This document shows, in pieces, positions 34,791 through 43,962 of a stretch of DNA of 64,000 bases; position 1 is the first letter of the stretch; each line of letters starts with the position of its first letter. The position numbers and the translations under genes are program-made. The stretch is from Paracoccus xiamenensis (GTDB taxonomy: Bacteria; Pseudomonadota; Alphaproteobacteria; Rhodobacterales; Rhodobacteraceae): positions 62,001 through 126,000 of the forward strand of contig NZ_JAAOHY010000008.1 in NCBI RefSeq assembly GCF_011308835.1, given 5' to 3'. A model generated the notes under the pieces. The model made no database searches. It saw only the letters and a program-made list of their open reading frames with translations, and had not been told where the DNA came from.

Positions 34791-35663
34791 ATGCGGGGTT
34801 CAACACCTTTGGCCATCGCCTTCGTGGCGCCGGCGCTGCTGCTTCTTGCAGCTATTCTGGGATGGCCTCTGATCTCGGCGGTCGTGCTTAGCCTTCAGAA
34901 CATCCGTGCCATTGGTACGGGCGGCGAGTTGATCGGCTTTGACAATTATGCCGAGGTCCTGTCGGACGCGACCTTCTGGCGGGCAGGGGGGATCAGCATC
35001 GTCTGGGTTCTTGCCAATGCCGTTGTGCAGACGATTCTGGCATTGATCACCGCACTTGCCTTGCAACAGAACTTTCCCGGTGTCCGCATCGCGCGGACCT
35101 GGGTCATCCTGACCTGGATCGTGCCCACGGTGGTGACGGTCATCATCTGGCGGTGGCTGTTCTCGTCCTCCGGCGGGATGATCAACCCGCTGCTGATGCA
35201 GCTGGGCGTGATCGAACGCCCGATCGGCTTTTTCAACACGCCGACAACGGCGATGGCCACGCTGATCTTCATCAATTCGTGGCGCTGGTTTCCTTTCATC
35301 GCGCTGATGATGCTGGCGGGCCTGACCCGTATCCCGTCCGATCTTTACGAGGCAGCGCGCCTTGACGGGGCAAACAGCTGGCGGCGGTTCATTCGCATCA
35401 CCTGGCCGCTGCTGGCGCCGACGATGGGGGTGCTGCTGGTGATCGGGACGCTCCTGTCATTTAACGTCTTCGACATCATCTGGCTGCTGACCTCTGGCGG
35501 CCCCGCAGGCGGCACGCGCACCTTGCCGGTGCTGATCTATGAAACGGCGTTCAAGTCTTACAACCTCAGCGAGGCGGCGACGATCTCGGTGCTGGCGACG
35601 GTGTTCCTGATGGGCTTCGCGCTGCTGGCCACCCGCTATATCAGCAAGACAGAGGCCCAGTGA
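34791..35663 (+). CDS. Sugar ABC transporter permease (MalF/UgpA type)
   Basis: 290-residue permease with six TM helices. The EAA loop is LYEAARLDGANSWRRFIRITWPLLAP at about residues 188-213. The C-terminus ends LLATRYISKTEAQ. The start is 10 bases after the binding-protein stop, and the gene's stop overlaps the start of the partner permease (TGATG). Confidence 0.94.
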   Translation: MRGSTPLAIAFVAPALLLLAAILGWPLISAVVLSLQNIRAIGTGGELIGFDNYAEVLSDATFWRAGGISIVWVLANAVVQTILALITALALQQNFPGVRIARTWVILTWIVPTVVTVIIWRWLFSSSGGMINPLLMQLGVIERPIGFFNTPTTAMATLIFINSWRWFPFIALMMLAGLTRIPSDLYEAARLDGANSWRRFIRITWPLLAPTMGVLLVIGTLLSFNVFDIIWLLTSGGPAGGTRTLPVLIYETAFKSYNLSEAATISVLATVFLMGFALLATRYISKTEAQ

Positions 35664-36490
35664 TGCGCAGATCGTGGCAAATGAACATCCTGCTGGCGCT
35701 GTCGCTGGCCTTCCTGTGCCTGTTGATCCTGCTGCCTTTCTGGTGGGTTGTGTCCAGTTCCTTCAAGGAACCGCAGGAAATCATCTCGCGCTCGCCGACC
35801 ATGGTGCCGCATTCCTTCACCTTGCAGCATTTCCAGAAACTGCTCAGCAGTTCAGCCTATCCGACCTATATGCTGAACAGCCTGATCGTCTCGACCATCT
35901 CGGCGATCATTACGCTGATGCTGGCGGTGCCGGCGGCCTATGCCTTCTTCCGCATGCATTTTCCGGGGCGCGAGGTGATGTATCGCACCATCCTGCTGGC
36001 TTATGCTTTCCCCAGCATCGTCGTGCTGATCCCGCTGTTCGGCATGTTCGTCAAACTGGGGCTGGTCGATACGCTGACCGGGCTGGTCATCATCAACGTC
36101 ACCTTCGCGCTACCCTTTTCCATCTGGATGCTGCGGTCTTTCTTCGCCGGACTGCCGAAGGAAATCGAGGAAGCCGCCGTCATGGACGGGGCCAGCACGC
36201 TGGTCATCCTGCGCCGGGTAATGATCCCGTTGATCACGCCGGGCATCGCCTCGGTCGGGATCTTCGCCTTCATCCTGTCATGGACCGAATATGTCTTCAC
36301 CTCGGTCCTGATCGTGTCGGATGCCAAGCGCACGGTGCCGGTCGGGTTTTCGGGGATCATCGGGCAGTATCAGATCGACTGGGGCATGCTGCTTGCCGGC
36401 GCAAGCTTTGCCGTCCTGCCGGTCATCATCCTCTTCTCGCTTGTCGGTCGCTGGTTTGTCGGCGGTCTGACCGAAGGCGCCGTCAAGTAA
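35663..36490 (+). CDS. Carbohydrate ABC transporter permease (MalG/UgpE type)
   Basis: 275-residue permease with six TM helices. VVSSSFKEPQEIISRSPTMVPHSFTLQHF is the classic MalG-type first periplasmic loop, and the EAA loop is IEEAAVMDGASTLVILRRVMIPLITPG. I place the start at the ATG overlapping the previous stop (TGATG); a GTG three bases earlier is possible. It forms the channel with the preceding permease. Confidence 0.94.
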   Translation: MRRSWQMNILLALSLAFLCLLILLPFWWVVSSSFKEPQEIISRSPTMVPHSFTLQHFQKLLSSSAYPTYMLNSLIVSTISAIITLMLAVPAAYAFFRMHFPGREVMYRTILLAYAFPSIVVLIPLFGMFVKLGLVDTLTGLVIINVTFALPFSIWMLRSFFAGLPKEIEEAAVMDGASTLVILRRVMIPLITPGIASVGIFAFILSWTEYVFTSVLIVSDAKRTVPVGFSGIIGQYQIDWGMLLAGASFAVLPVIILFSLVGRWFVGGLTEGAVK

Positions 36491-36502
36491 GGAAACGAAA
36501 AC

Positions 36503-37594
36503 ATGTCCAACCTTCACATCACCTCGCTCGACAAGGACTATAGCGGGCATCAGGTTCTGCATGGCATCAACCTGAACGTGGATAGTGGCGAGTTCGTCGT
36601 CTTCGTCGGACCCTCCGGCTGCGGAAAATCCACGCTGCTGCGCACCATTGCGGGGCTTGAAGACGCAAGCGGCGGCAGCATCAACATCGACGCCCGTGAC
36701 GTGACGCGCGTCGATCCGGCCGAGCGGGGCATCGCCATGGTGTTCCAGACTTATGCGCTGTACCCGCATATGACGGTTGAGGAGAACATGGCCTTCGGTC
36801 TGGAAATGTCCGGCATGTCGAAGGCCGAGCGCAAGCAGACCGTGGCGCAGGTCGCCGAGACGCTGCACCTTTCGGACTATCTGCCGCGCAAGCCGCGCCA
36901 GCTGTCCGGCGGGCAGCGTCAGCGGGTCGCTATCGGCCGGGCCATCGTGCGCAACCCGAAAATCTTCCTGTTCGACGAACCGCTGTCCAACCTTGACGCA
37001 GAGCTGCGGGTAAAGATGCGGATGGAGATTTCGGCCCTGCATCAGCGGCTTGGCGCGACGATGATCTATGTCACCCATGATCAGGTCGAGGCGATGACGC
37101 TGGCCGACAAGATCGTTGTCCTGCGCGATGGCCGGATTGAACAGGTCGGCGCGCCGATGGATCTGTATGCGGATCCTGACAACGCATTTGTTGCGGGCTT
37201 CATCGGCTCGCCCAAGATCAACTTCCTGCAGGCTCAGGTGACGGGCCGCAGCGCGGACGGCGGCGCGCTGGTGACAGTGCCGCGCCTTGGGCTGAAGAAC
37301 CTCGAGGTCAAACCGCGCGGCGGCATGGTCGACATTGGAGCCACGGTCACGCTGGGCCTGCGCCCCGAACATTTCGGTGCGCCGGGTCAGGGACGCGGGC
37401 CTGCGGTCACGCTGATTGCGGATGCGGTCGAAAATCTGGGCAGCGTATCCTATGCCCATGCCGGCCCCGATGCCGAGGAGCCGGTGGTGGTCGAGGTCAA
37501 GGATCAGGCCACGCTTGCCCCCGGCGGCGCGGTCACCGCCGAGGTGTTGTCCGGGCGCGCCTTTCTGTTTGATGCCGATGGCCGCCGGCTCTGA
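36503..37594 (+). CDS. Sugar ABC transporter ATP-binding protein (UgpC/MalK type)
   Basis: 363-residue ATPase. Walker A GPSGCGKST is at residues 36-44, the Q-loop VFQTYALYPHMTV, the signature LSGGQRQRVAIGRAIV, Walker B FLFDEPLSNLD and the switch His in VTHDQVEAM. The C-terminal TOBE/OB domain (about 235-363, GLRPEHFG) is typical of the MalK group that handles oligosaccharides. It powers import with the two permeases upstream. Confidence 0.96.
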   Translation: MSNLHITSLDKDYSGHQVLHGINLNVDSGEFVVFVGPSGCGKSTLLRTIAGLEDASGGSINIDARDVTRVDPAERGIAMVFQTYALYPHMTVEENMAFGLEMSGMSKAERKQTVAQVAETLHLSDYLPRKPRQLSGGQRQRVAIGRAIVRNPKIFLFDEPLSNLDAELRVKMRMEISALHQRLGATMIYVTHDQVEAMTLADKIVVLRDGRIEQVGAPMDLYADPDNAFVAGFIGSPKINFLQAQVTGRSADGGALVTVPRLGLKNLEVKPRGGMVDIGATVTLGLRPEHFGAPGQGRGPAVTLIADAVENLGSVSYAHAGPDAEEPVVVEVKDQATLAPGGAVTAEVLSGRAFLFDADGRRL

Positions 37595-37621
37595 CACGGG
37601 GCAACGTCAGGAGGCAGCAGG

Positions 37622-39139
37622 ATGACCAGCTATTTCATCGGCCTTGATGCCGGCTCGTCGCTTTGCAAGGCGGCGGTCTTCGATCTGGACGGCCGCCAGC
37701 TGTCCGAGGCCCGGCGGCGCACGCCCCTGTCGCGTCCGCAGCCGGGCTGGGTCGAGGCCGATCCCGACCAGTGCTGGACCGCCGTCTGCGAGGTTCTGCG
37801 CGAGGCGGTTGAGGCCAGCGGTGTCGCTGCCGATCAGATCAAGGGGCTGGGACTGTCGGCCGCGATGGTCGGCGCATGGGTGGTGGACGGCGACGGTCGC
37901 GCGCTTCGACCCGGCATCAACTGGGAAGATAACCGCAGCCAGTCCATCCTGACAGAAATGTCCCGCGACGAACCCGAGCTGATGTCGCGGATCTATCGCA
38001 GTTCCGGCTCGGTCCTTCAGCAAGGCTGCACGCTGCCGGTGCTGGCATGGCTGGATCGGAACGAGCCGGATTTGCTGGACCGTGCGCGCCATGTCTTCGG
38101 CTACAAGGATTACCTGCGCATGCGCCTGACCGGTGATGCCGCCACCGACCGGACCGAGGCGTCGGTGGCACCCGGTGACGCGGCGGCGCGCGGGCGCAGC
38201 GACGAAATGATCGCCCTGTTCGGGCTGACCGGGCGTCGTGGCCTGCTGCCCCATGTCGCGGAATCGGAAAGCCTCGCAGCCGGGCTGACGGCGCAGGCAG
38301 CGGCGGAAACCGGGCTGCCAGAGGGCCTGCCGGTCGCCATTGGCGCAGGCGACGTGCCCGCCATGGTGATCGGGGCAGGCGGCATGAGGACGGGCGAAGT
38401 AACCGCCGTTCTGGGCACGACCTGCATGCTGGGAACCTGTGTCGATCGTCCCCTTTTTGCGCCGGCCGATATCGGGCTGCTGTTTTCACTGCCAGAGGGT
38501 CGCTGGTTCCGGGCCATGGTCAACGTGGCAGGCACATTGAATCTGGATTGGGCGATCTCGATCCTGGCGTCTGATCTGGCGGGTGATCCGGCGCGCTTCG
38601 ACGTGGTGACCGAACTGGCCTGGAAATCGCCCGTTGGCGCTAATGGAGTGGTCTATCTGCCCTATCTCAGCGAAAGCGGCATCATCGCCCCGGTCGTCTC
38701 CACCGAGGCGCGGGCGCAATTTGCCAATCTCTCGCCGGGTCACACCCGTGCCGACATGTTCCGGGCCGTCTTTGAAGGGGTCGCCTATGCCATGCGTGAC
38801 CTGCTGGACATGTTGCCGATCAAAGCGAAAAGCCTGCGCCTGACCGGTGGCGGCAGTCAAAGCGGATTCTGGGCGCAGATGATCGCGGATGTGCTGCAGG
38901 TCGAGGTGCGCGTGCCGCAGGGGTCCGAGTTCGGCGCACGCGGTGCCGCGCTGCTGGCCGCAACGGCAACCGGCCACTTCGCGAATGTGCGTGCCGCCTC
39001 GGCAGCGGTGGACCAGATCGCGGCGACATATGAGCCGCGCGAGTTGGGCCAGCGGCAATATCAGCAAGGATACCGGCGCTATTGCGCGGCCCGCGACCAG
39101 TTGCTGGGGCGCAGTGCGCCGAACCGGGCAGGGCCGTGA
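37622..39139 (+). CDS. FGGY-family carbohydrate kinase
   Basis: 505-residue sugar kinase. The N-terminal FGGY domain is YFIGLDAGSSLCKAAVFDLDG (phosphate loop); the catalytic base Asp is in AIGAGDVPAMVIGAG. The C-terminal domain carries the adenosine-binding LTGGGSQSGFWAQMIADVL and FGARGAALLAA. It is xylulokinase-like in length and motifs. In an operon otherwise built for GlcNAc, where a ROK or BadF-type kinase is expected, it is the only sugar kinase and so the likely enzyme that phosphorylates the imported sugar. The 28-base gap carries RBS CAGGAGG. Confidence 0.9.
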   Translation: MTSYFIGLDAGSSLCKAAVFDLDGRQLSEARRRTPLSRPQPGWVEADPDQCWTAVCEVLREAVEASGVAADQIKGLGLSAAMVGAWVVDGDGRALRPGINWEDNRSQSILTEMSRDEPELMSRIYRSSGSVLQQGCTLPVLAWLDRNEPDLLDRARHVFGYKDYLRMRLTGDAATDRTEASVAPGDAAARGRSDEMIALFGLTGRRGLLPHVAESESLAAGLTAQAAAETGLPEGLPVAIGAGDVPAMVIGAGGMRTGEVTAVLGTTCMLGTCVDRPLFAPADIGLLFSLPEGRWFRAMVNVAGTLNLDWAISILASDLAGDPARFDVVTELAWKSPVGANGVVYLPYLSESGIIAPVVSTEARAQFANLSPGHTRADMFRAVFEGVAYAMRDLLDMLPIKAKSLRLTGGGSQSGFWAQMIADVLQVEVRVPQGSEFGARGAALLAATATGHFANVRAASAAVDQIAATYEPRELGQRQYQQGYRRYCAARDQLLGRSAPNRAGP

Positions 39140-39247
39140 AAGCGAAGGAAAACCGGGCACATGCCCTTTCGCTGGGGTCATCCGGCTGCGGTTGGCAGAA
39201 ATCATTCTGACGACCCCAATTATCAATCTAGGACGAAAGGCAGATCA

Positions 39248-40048
39248 ATGAAGGTTTTGATCCACCAAACTCCCGAGCGCGCCGTTCGATGCGTTGCCGA
39301 CATCCTGGTCAAGCGGTTGGATCTGCAGCCGGACACCGTGCTTGGACTGGCGACGGGCGGCACGATGGAGGCTGTCTATGCGCGCCTCATCAAGGCCTAT
39401 CGCGGCGGACATGTCAGCTTCGACCGTGCGCGTTCATTCAACCTTGATGAATATATCGGCCTCCCGCCCGATCATCCCTGTTCCTATTGGCGATACATGG
39501 AAGATCGGCTGTTCGATCATGTCGATTTCGGCGCTGGCGCAACATGCCTGCCGCGCGGCGACGCGGCTGATCCCGAGGCCGAAGCTGCCGCGTATGAGCG
39601 CGCCATCGCGCGTTCCGGCGATATCGGGCTGCAATTGCTGGGACTGGGCGCCAATGGCCATATCGGCTTTAACGAACCCAGCTCCAGCCTGTCGTCACTG
39701 ACGCGCATCAAGACCCTGACCCGGTCGACCCGCGCGGCGAATGCTCGCTTCTTCGACGATCCCGACGATGTGCCGCGCCTTGCGATCACGATGGGGATCG
39801 GCACCATCCTGCGCGCAGAGGAGATCGTCTTGCTGGGCTTTGGCGAGGGCAAGGCCGAGGCCGCCGCGGCGATGATCGAAGGGCCAGTATCGGCAAGCTG
39901 CCCGGCTTCCGCGCTTCAGCTGCACGACAAGGTCACGGTCGTTCTGGATCAGGCTGCCGCAAGCCGCCTGAAACTGCGCGAATATTATGAGCTGGTTCAT
40001 CCCGGTGGCGGTGACGCGGTCATCACCCCGTTCCAACCAGCAGCCTAG
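39248..40048 (+). CDS. nagB: Glucosamine-6-phosphate deaminase
   Basis: 266-residue NagB converting glucosamine-6-phosphate to fructose-6-phosphate and ammonia. It shows the phosphate loop LGLATGGTMEAVYARLI, FNLDEYIGL (Asp67, proton acceptor), and GLGANGHIGFNEP with His138 and Glu143 of the ring-opening relay. Asn136 replaces the Asp of the E. coli enzyme, as in many other bacterial NagB proteins. The ATG at 39248 has AAAGG upstream; the longer frame from 39161 adds no family sequence. The enzyme works after NagA, encoded next. Confidence 0.95.
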   Translation: MKVLIHQTPERAVRCVADILVKRLDLQPDTVLGLATGGTMEAVYARLIKAYRGGHVSFDRARSFNLDEYIGLPPDHPCSYWRYMEDRLFDHVDFGAGATCLPRGDAADPEAEAAAYERAIARSGDIGLQLLGLGANGHIGFNEPSSSLSSLTRIKTLTRSTRAANARFFDDPDDVPRLAITMGIGTILRAEEIVLLGFGEGKAEAAAAMIEGPVSASCPASALQLHDKVTVVLDQAAASRLKLREYYELVHPGGGDAVITPFQPAA

Positions 40049-40092
40049 AATTGACACTGCCGAGCCAGGTCATACCCAGAACGAGACAGAAC

Positions 40093-41226
40093 ATGACGAT
40101 GACGAGTTTTCACGCTGAACGTATCTTCGATGGTTCGAGCTGGCATAATGATGCCGCCCTGCTTGTGCAGGAGGGGCGCGTGCATGCCATAAGGCCTTCT
40201 GCCGATGCACCCGAAGGGCAGCAGCTGGATGGCTGGATCATTCCGGGTCTGGTCGATCTGCAGGTCAATGGGGGCGGCGGGGTTCTGCTGAACAACGATC
40301 CGACGCCCGAAGGCATCGCCACGATATGCGCGGCACACCGGTCGCAGGGGACCACCTCGATCATGGCAACGCTGATCACGGATCGGCCAGATGTGACCTC
40401 GGCCGCGATTGCGGCGGCAGAAGTCTCGGCCGGTACTCCGGGCCTTCTGGGCCTGCATCTGGAAGGCCCGCATTTGGCACTGTCGCGAAAGGGAACGCAT
40501 GATCCGGCCTTGGTCCGCGCGATGACGGATGGCGATCTTTCGGTGCTGACGCAGGCGGCGCGCAGGCTTGCGCATCTGATTTGCACGGTGGCCCCGGAAT
40601 CGGTGACGCCGGATCAGATTGCCGCGCTGTCCAATGCGGGCGCGGTTGTCAGCCTTGGCCACAGCGATTGCGCGCATAATGCCGCGCAAGCCGGCTTCGA
40701 CGCAGGCGCGAGCATGGTCACCCACCTTTTCAACGCCATGAGCCAGCTTGGCCATCGCCAGCCAGGCCTTGTCGGCGCGGCTTTGGATGATGGGCGTATC
40801 TGGTGTGGCCTGATCGCCGACGGTTACCATGTCGATGACGCGGCGCTGCGGATCGCGCTGCGCGCAAAAGCGGGGCCGGCGCGGATGTTCCTTGTCTCGG
40901 ACGCGATGTCGACGGTCGGAACGGAGCTGCCGGGCTTTACGCTGAACGGACGTCAGATCTATCGCCGGGATGGTCGTTTGACCTTGGCTGACGGCACGCT
41001 TGCCGGTGCCGATATCGCGCTGATCGACGCTGTCCGTTATGTCCACAAGCAGCTTGGCTTGCCGCTGGACGAGGCCGTCCGGCTTGCCAGTATCTATCCG
41101 GCGCAGGCGGTGGGCGCATCAGATCTGGGGCATCTGCATCCCGGCGCGCGGGCGGATTTCGTTGCGGTTTCAGTGGATATTCGGGCGAAATCTGTCTGGG
41201 TCGCCGGGAAAGCCACGGCAACCTGA
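40093..41226 (+). CDS. nagA: N-acetylglucosamine-6-phosphate deacetylase
   Basis: 377-residue amidohydrolase-superfamily enzyme removing acetate from GlcNAc-6-phosphate. IIPGLVDLQVNGGGG is the NagA version of the first metal strand. LLGLHLEGPHLA carries the metal-binding Glu, SLGHSDC and VTHLFNAMSQLGHR the His ligands, and FLVSDAMSTVG the catalytic Asp. Start placed at 40093, with 40099 as alternative; a TTG at 40051 would give 14 extra residues not seen in relatives. With NagB it completes conversion of imported GlcNAc-phosphate to fructose-6-phosphate. Confidence 0.94.
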   Translation: MTMTSFHAERIFDGSSWHNDAALLVQEGRVHAIRPSADAPEGQQLDGWIIPGLVDLQVNGGGGVLLNNDPTPEGIATICAAHRSQGTTSIMATLITDRPDVTSAAIAAAEVSAGTPGLLGLHLEGPHLALSRKGTHDPALVRAMTDGDLSVLTQAARRLAHLICTVAPESVTPDQIAALSNAGAVVSLGHSDCAHNAAQAGFDAGASMVTHLFNAMSQLGHRQPGLVGAALDDGRIWCGLIADGYHVDDAALRIALRAKAGPARMFLVSDAMSTVGTELPGFTLNGRQIYRRDGRLTLADGTLAGADIALIDAVRYVHKQLGLPLDEAVRLASIYPAQAVGASDLGHLHPGARADFVAVSVDIRAKSVWVAGKATAT

Positions 41227-41299
41227 ACATTGCGCTGCTGCTGCGGGGCTTCAGGCCAGTCGGTTCGGAATTCGGCCGGGAGACCGTACATATCGCAAT

Positions 41300-41336
41300 C
41301 ATATGGCGGGAATAGAATCTATATATTCGCCATATG
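41300..41336. promoter_or_regulatory. Inverted repeat CATATGGCG / CGCCATATG
   Basis: Two nine-base arms (41300-41308 and 41328-41336) separated by 19 AT-rich bases, about 70 bases before the TRAP binding-protein ATG. Arm spacing of about 2.5-3 helical turns fits two operator half-sites better than a hairpin. The protein that would bind is unknown. Confidence 0.45.
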
Positions 41337-41402
41337 GCGCCGCGCAATGCGATCCTGCCTGATGGGTTTTGCCGCGTTGCAGGCGGTCAGGGAGGAAAAG
41401 AA

Positions 41403-42407
41403 ATGTTCAACAGACGCAATCTGCTTTCACTTGCGGCGGTGTCGGTGCTGGCCATCGGGGCGGGGCTGCCGGCATTCGCGCAGGACATCACCATCAAGTT
41501 CAGCCATGTCGTTGCGCCGGACACGCCGAAGGGCAAAGGCGCTGACAAGTTCAAGGAACTGGCCGAGCAATATACCGAAGGCAAGGTAAAGGTCGAAGTT
41601 TATCCGAACAGCCAGCTGTACAAGGACAAGGAAGAACTGGAGGCGCTGCAGCTCGGCTCGGTCCAGATGCTGGCGCCGTCGCTGGCGAAGTTCGGGCCCC
41701 TTGGTGTGCCGCAGTTCGAATTGTTCGACCTGCCCATGCTGTTCCAGAACCGCGACGAGCTGCGCAAGATAACCGAAGGCGAGGTAGGTCAGTCGCTTTT
41801 CGCAATGCTGCAGGACAAGGGCATCATTGGGCTGGCCTATTGGGATAATGGCTTCAAGATCATGACGGCGAACTCGCCCGTCGTCGTGCCCGACGATTTT
41901 CTGGGCCTGAAGATGCGCATCCAGTCCTCGAAGATCCTTGAGGAACAGATGAACGCATTGGGTGCTGTGCCGCAGGTCATGGCCTTTTCCGAGGTCTATC
42001 AGGGGCTGCAAACCGGCGTTGTGGACGGCACTGAAAACACCCCGTCGAACACCTATACCCAGCGTGTGAACGAGGTACAGAAATACGGAACCGTGTCCAA
42101 CCACGGCTATATTGGCTATGCCGTCATCGTGAACAAGGACTTCTGGGACGGCCTGCCCGAAGACGTGCGCGGGCAGTTGGATCAGGCGATGGCCGAGGCA
42201 ACGGAATATGCAAACTCTATCGCCGAGGAGGAAAACAAGGCCGCGCTGGAGGCGATGCGGGCGGCGGGCACGACCGAATTTCACGATCTGACCGACGAAG
42301 AGCGTGCCCAATGGGCAGAGGTCCTGCGCCCCGTGCACGACGAAATGGCTGACCGGATCGGCGCCGATCTGATTCAACAGGCCTATGACGCCATCGCGGC
42401 CAACTAG
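41403..42407 (+). CDS. TRAP transporter substrate-binding protein (DctP, C4-dicarboxylate type), orphan
   Basis: 334-residue periplasmic protein. The signal peptide is FNRRNLLSLAAVSVLAIGAGLPAFA, then QDITIKFSHVVAPDTPKGKGADKF. LKMRIQSSKILEEQMNALGA contains the carboxylate-binding Arg of DctP, and FSEVYQGLQTGVVDGTENTPSN is the classic second-lobe signature. The ATG at 41403 has RBS GGGAGGA. No DctQM genes are adjacent; the next gene on the other strand is a class I fumarase. It belongs to the classical malate/fumarate/succinate-binding clade, unlike the two binding proteins of the SDR locus. The permease must be encoded elsewhere. Confidence 0.9.
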   Translation: MFNRRNLLSLAAVSVLAIGAGLPAFAQDITIKFSHVVAPDTPKGKGADKFKELAEQYTEGKVKVEVYPNSQLYKDKEELEALQLGSVQMLAPSLAKFGPLGVPQFELFDLPMLFQNRDELRKITEGEVGQSLFAMLQDKGIIGLAYWDNGFKIMTANSPVVVPDDFLGLKMRIQSSKILEEQMNALGAVPQVMAFSEVYQGLQTGVVDGTENTPSNTYTQRVNEVQKYGTVSNHGYIGYAVIVNKDFWDGLPEDVRGQLDQAMAEATEYANSIAEEENKAALEAMRAAGTTEFHDLTDEERAQWAEVLRPVHDEMADRIGADLIQQAYDAIAAN

Positions 42408-42418
42408 GTAAATCTCGC

Positions 42419-42446
42419 GCAAGAGGCGGCGGTAGCCACCTCTTGC
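42419..42446. terminator. Bidirectional hairpin between convergent genes
   Basis: GCAAGAGG...CCTCTTGC, an eight-base perfect stem extended by inner G-C pairs (GGCGG against CCACC), between the TRAP binding-protein stop and the fumarase stop. Confidence 0.55.
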
Positions 42447-42462
42447 AATGTCGTTCCTGCGT

Positions 42463-43959
42463 TCAGGCCGGCATCCGCCACATGCGGGGGCCGGACTCGT
42501 GAACGGAGCTGCCACGTGCGTCGACCGCGACCGTCACCGGCATGTCCTTCAGCGTGAATTCGTGAATCGCCTCCATGCCCAGATCCTCAAAGGCCAGAAC
42601 ACGCGCCTCGCGGATGGCCTTTGAGACCAGATAGGCGGCACCGCCCACGGCGATCAGGTAGGCCGCCTTGTTGCGGGCGATGGCCTCAACTGTGGCCGGG
42701 CCGCGTTCGGCCTTGCCCATCATCACCGCGACGCCCAGCCTTTCCAGCATCATGTCGCTGTAGCGGTCCATCCGCGTCGACGTGGTTGGCCCGGCCGGCC
42801 CGACGATTTCATCGCCGACCGGATCGACCGGGCCGACATAATAGATCGCGCGGTCGCGAAAGCTGACGGGCAGTTCTTCGCCCGCAGCCAGCATCTGTTC
42901 GATCCGGCGATGGGCAGCGTCGCGACCGGTCAGCAGGTGCCCGGACAGCAGCAAGGTTTCCCCCGGTTGCCAGCTTGCAATCTGGTCGCGGGTAAGGCTG
43001 TCGAGATCGACGCGGCGGGCATCTTTCCACGCATCGCCGAAATCAAGCTCTGGCCAATCGGAGAGGTCGGGCGCTTCCAGGCGGGCAGGGCCGCCGCCAT
43101 CCAGCGAGAAATGCACATGCCGCGTTGCCGCGCAGTTCGGCACCAATGCCACCGGAAGCGAGGCCGCATGCGTCGGGAAGCTGCGCAGCTTCACATCCAG
43201 CACTGTCGTCTGCCCGCCCAGCCCCTGCGCGCCGATGCCAAGCGCATTGACGCGGTCGATGATTTCCAGCCGCAGCGCTTCCTCGGGCGTCTGCGGGCCG
43301 CGGGCGCGCAGGCCGGTGGCGTCGATCGGTTCATTCAGCGCCTGCTTGGCCATCACCATCGCCTTGTCCACGCTGCCGCCGATGCCGATGCCCAGAATAC
43401 CGGGCGGGCACCAGCCTGCACCCATCTTCTCGACCGTCTCGACCACCCAATCCGCGACCGAGGCCGAAGGGTTCAGGACCGCGAACCTGGTCTTGTTCTC
43501 GGACCCGCCGCCCTTGGCCGAGACATCGAAATCCACCTTGTCGCCGGCCACCATCTCGACATGCAGCATCGCTGGCGCATTGTCGCCGGTATTGCCGCGC
43601 CGACCGAAGGGATCGGCCACCACCGAAGCGCGCAGCGGGTTGTCGGAATTGCGGTAAGCGCGGCGCACGGCGTCGTCCACGATGTCCTGCAGGGGGCGGC
43701 GCCAGTCCAGCTGCGCCTGAACGCCGATCCGGGCGGTGACGTTGACGACGCCGGTATCCTGACAGATGGGCCGCCGCCCAAGTGCTGCCATGCGCGAATT
43801 GACAAGGATCTGCGCCATGGCATCGCGGGCCGCAGCGCTTTGCTCGGTCCGCCAGGCGTTTGCCATGGCACGGATGAAGTCGGCCGGATGATAATAGGAA
43901 ATGAACTGCAACGCGTCGGCAACGCTGTCGGTGACGTGGTCTTCGGTGATGGCGGGCAT
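42463..43959 (-). CDS. Fumarate hydratase, class I (possible mesaconase)
   Basis: 498-residue class I (iron-sulfur) fumarase with fused alpha and beta domains. The three cluster Cys lie in RRPICQDTG, GWCPPGILG and VPNCAATRHVHF; the beta domain has PVSFRDRAIYYVGPVDPVGDEIVGPAGPTTSTRMD. It hydrates fumarate to malate; several class I enzymes also interconvert mesaconate and citramalate. The start is three bases after the LysR stop, so the two are cotranscribed. Next to CoA-transferase, MaoC-like and CitE-like genes, mesaconase activity is plausible but not provable from sequence. Confidence 0.9.
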   Translation of the reverse strand: MPAITEDHVTDSVADALQFISYYHPADFIRAMANAWRTEQSAAARDAMAQILVNSRMAALGRRPICQDTGVVNVTARIGVQAQLDWRRPLQDIVDDAVRRAYRNSDNPLRASVVADPFGRRGNTGDNAPAMLHVEMVAGDKVDFDVSAKGGGSENKTRFAVLNPSASVADWVVETVEKMGAGWCPPGILGIGIGGSVDKAMVMAKQALNEPIDATGLRARGPQTPEEALRLEIIDRVNALGIGAQGLGGQTTVLDVKLRSFPTHAASLPVALVPNCAATRHVHFSLDGGGPARLEAPDLSDWPELDFGDAWKDARRVDLDSLTRDQIASWQPGETLLLSGHLLTGRDAAHRRIEQMLAAGEELPVSFRDRAIYYVGPVDPVGDEIVGPAGPTTSTRMDRYSDMMLERLGVAVMMGKAERGPATVEAIARNKAAYLIAVGGAAYLVSKAIREARVLAFEDLGMEAIHEFTLKDMPVTVAVDARGSSVHESGPRMWRMPA

Positions 43960-43962
43960 GGC

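Noticed and set aside
39653..39655. Asn in place of the Asp of E. coli NagB in GLGANGHIGFNEP
   Set aside because: Asn is common at this place in active NagB proteins of other bacteria, so not a defect.
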